From Methanolobus sp. (lineage in GTDB: Archaea > Halobacteriota > Methanosarcinia > Methanosarcinales > Methanosarcinaceae), in the NCBI RefSeq assembly GCF_016278385.1, contig NZ_JADQBY010000002.1, positions 135,097-199,096 of the forward strand: a stretch of DNA of 64,000 nt, given 5' to 3'. Positions 63,830-64,000 of the stretch are shown here, in pieces. Below the pieces are notes generated by a model. That model had not been told where the DNA came from, did no database searches, and saw only the letters and a list, made by a program, of their open reading frames with translations. The position numbers were made by a program, and so were the translations under genes. Each line of letters opens with the position of its first letter. Position 1 is the stretch's first letter.

Positions 63830-64000
63830 ATGGCAGCATGGACAGACATTTCAAACATAAAGCAGAAGATTGCGGACTCGTCAGCCGAGGAGGTTACAGC
63901 AGCCTACATCGAGACCATCGGTAAGAGTAAGATAAACGGATTCACAACCGTCTGGGACGAAGCTATTAACACAGCTCGTGAGATTGACTCAAACGGCCAC
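63830..64000 (+). CDS. gatA: Asp-tRNA(Asn)/Glu-tRNA(Gln) amidotransferase subunit A, N-terminal part
   Basis: The frame starts at ATG 63830 with GAGGTG just upstream, and runs off the end of the window after 57 codons (AAWTDISNIKQKIADSSAEE at the start, then YIETIGKSKINGFTTVWDEA). The I/INGF-x-T segment is the usual GatA N-terminal pattern. The catalytic Ser-Ser-Lys region lies beyond the window. The gatC-gatA order supports the call. Confidence 0.93.
   Translation, partial: MAAWTDISNIKQKIADSSAEEVTAAYIETIGKSKINGFTTVWDEAINTAREIDSNGH

Noticed and set aside
1..64000. tRNA, rRNA or CRISPR arrays
   Set aside because: I looked through the intergenic stretches for TPsiC-like sequence, G+C-rich segments and regularly spaced repeats and saw none. 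A covariance-model search would be decisive.

Overview
The window is chromosomal DNA from a methanogenic archaeon, most likely a methylotrophic member of the Methanosarcinaceae (Methanolobus or a close relative; genus is inference). Supporting genes are methanogenesis marker protein 14, a methanofuran gene (mfnB), a small dissimilatory-sulfite-reductase-like protein, an F420-type FrhB flavoprotein, archaeal AdoMet synthetase, the lipid enzyme DGGGP synthase, CDC48/VAT, CetZ tubulin, PolX and a HARP-type RNase P protein. Ribosome binding sites of the GGAGG/GGTGA type are common, and several genes start with TTG. No rRNA, tRNA or CRISPR array was seen.

Layout. 1-4.2 kb: end of an extracellular adaptor gene, two MacB/FtsX-like ABC permeases on opposite strands, a pyrophosphatase-like gene and a LysE exporter. 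4.3-9.9 kb: a LarA homologue and enolase (convergent), a small regulator, a PCC-domain protein, an ABC ATPase and CetZ. 9.9-17 kb: a COG1361-like surface protein, NAD biosynthesis (nadC divergent from nadX-nadA), DGGGP synthase, AdoMet synthetase and HARP. 17.4-22 kb: a chemoreceptor and CDC48. 22-24 kb: a degraded spot with a 36-codon remnant of a C5 DNA methyltransferase and a membrane gene broken by TAA. 24-38 kb: mostly core genes (mfnB, HisA-like, tmk, DUF166, polX, mmp14-trx, an Mrr-type nuclease, copZ-copA), plus a PAS histidine kinase interrupted by TAA. 38-45 kb: a frameshifted nuclease-like gene, then a response regulator and two related CHASE4 histidine kinases lying between inverted 16-bp repeats. 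45-48 kb: radical SAM protein, sulfite-reductase-like protein and a divergent YHS-ferredoxin-FrhB protein. 48.5-54.3 kb: two copies of one methyltransferase gene (one with a nonsense codon) flank a TrmB regulator, an adaptor, an ABC permease and an ATPase. 54.3-63 kb: uncharacterised genes, a third methyltransferase, a tandem YnfA pair, and an RND-adaptor-TrmB operon, then an acyltransferase. The end is gatC and the start of gatA.

Two themes stand out. First, membrane exporters repeatedly travel with a secreted, C-terminally anchored adaptor-like protein: twice with FtsX-type ABC permeases and once with an RND pump, and two of the three loci carry a TrmB regulator. Second, the sulfite-reductase-like protein and the FrhB-type flavoprotein are divergent neighbours and together resemble the two halves of F420-dependent sulfite reductase. 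Several genes are broken by single lesions, so the accessory spots are actively decaying. Two core genes (larA homologue, AdoMet synthetase) appear to start at non-standard codons (ATC, CTG) placed exactly 7 nt after strong ribosome binding sites.
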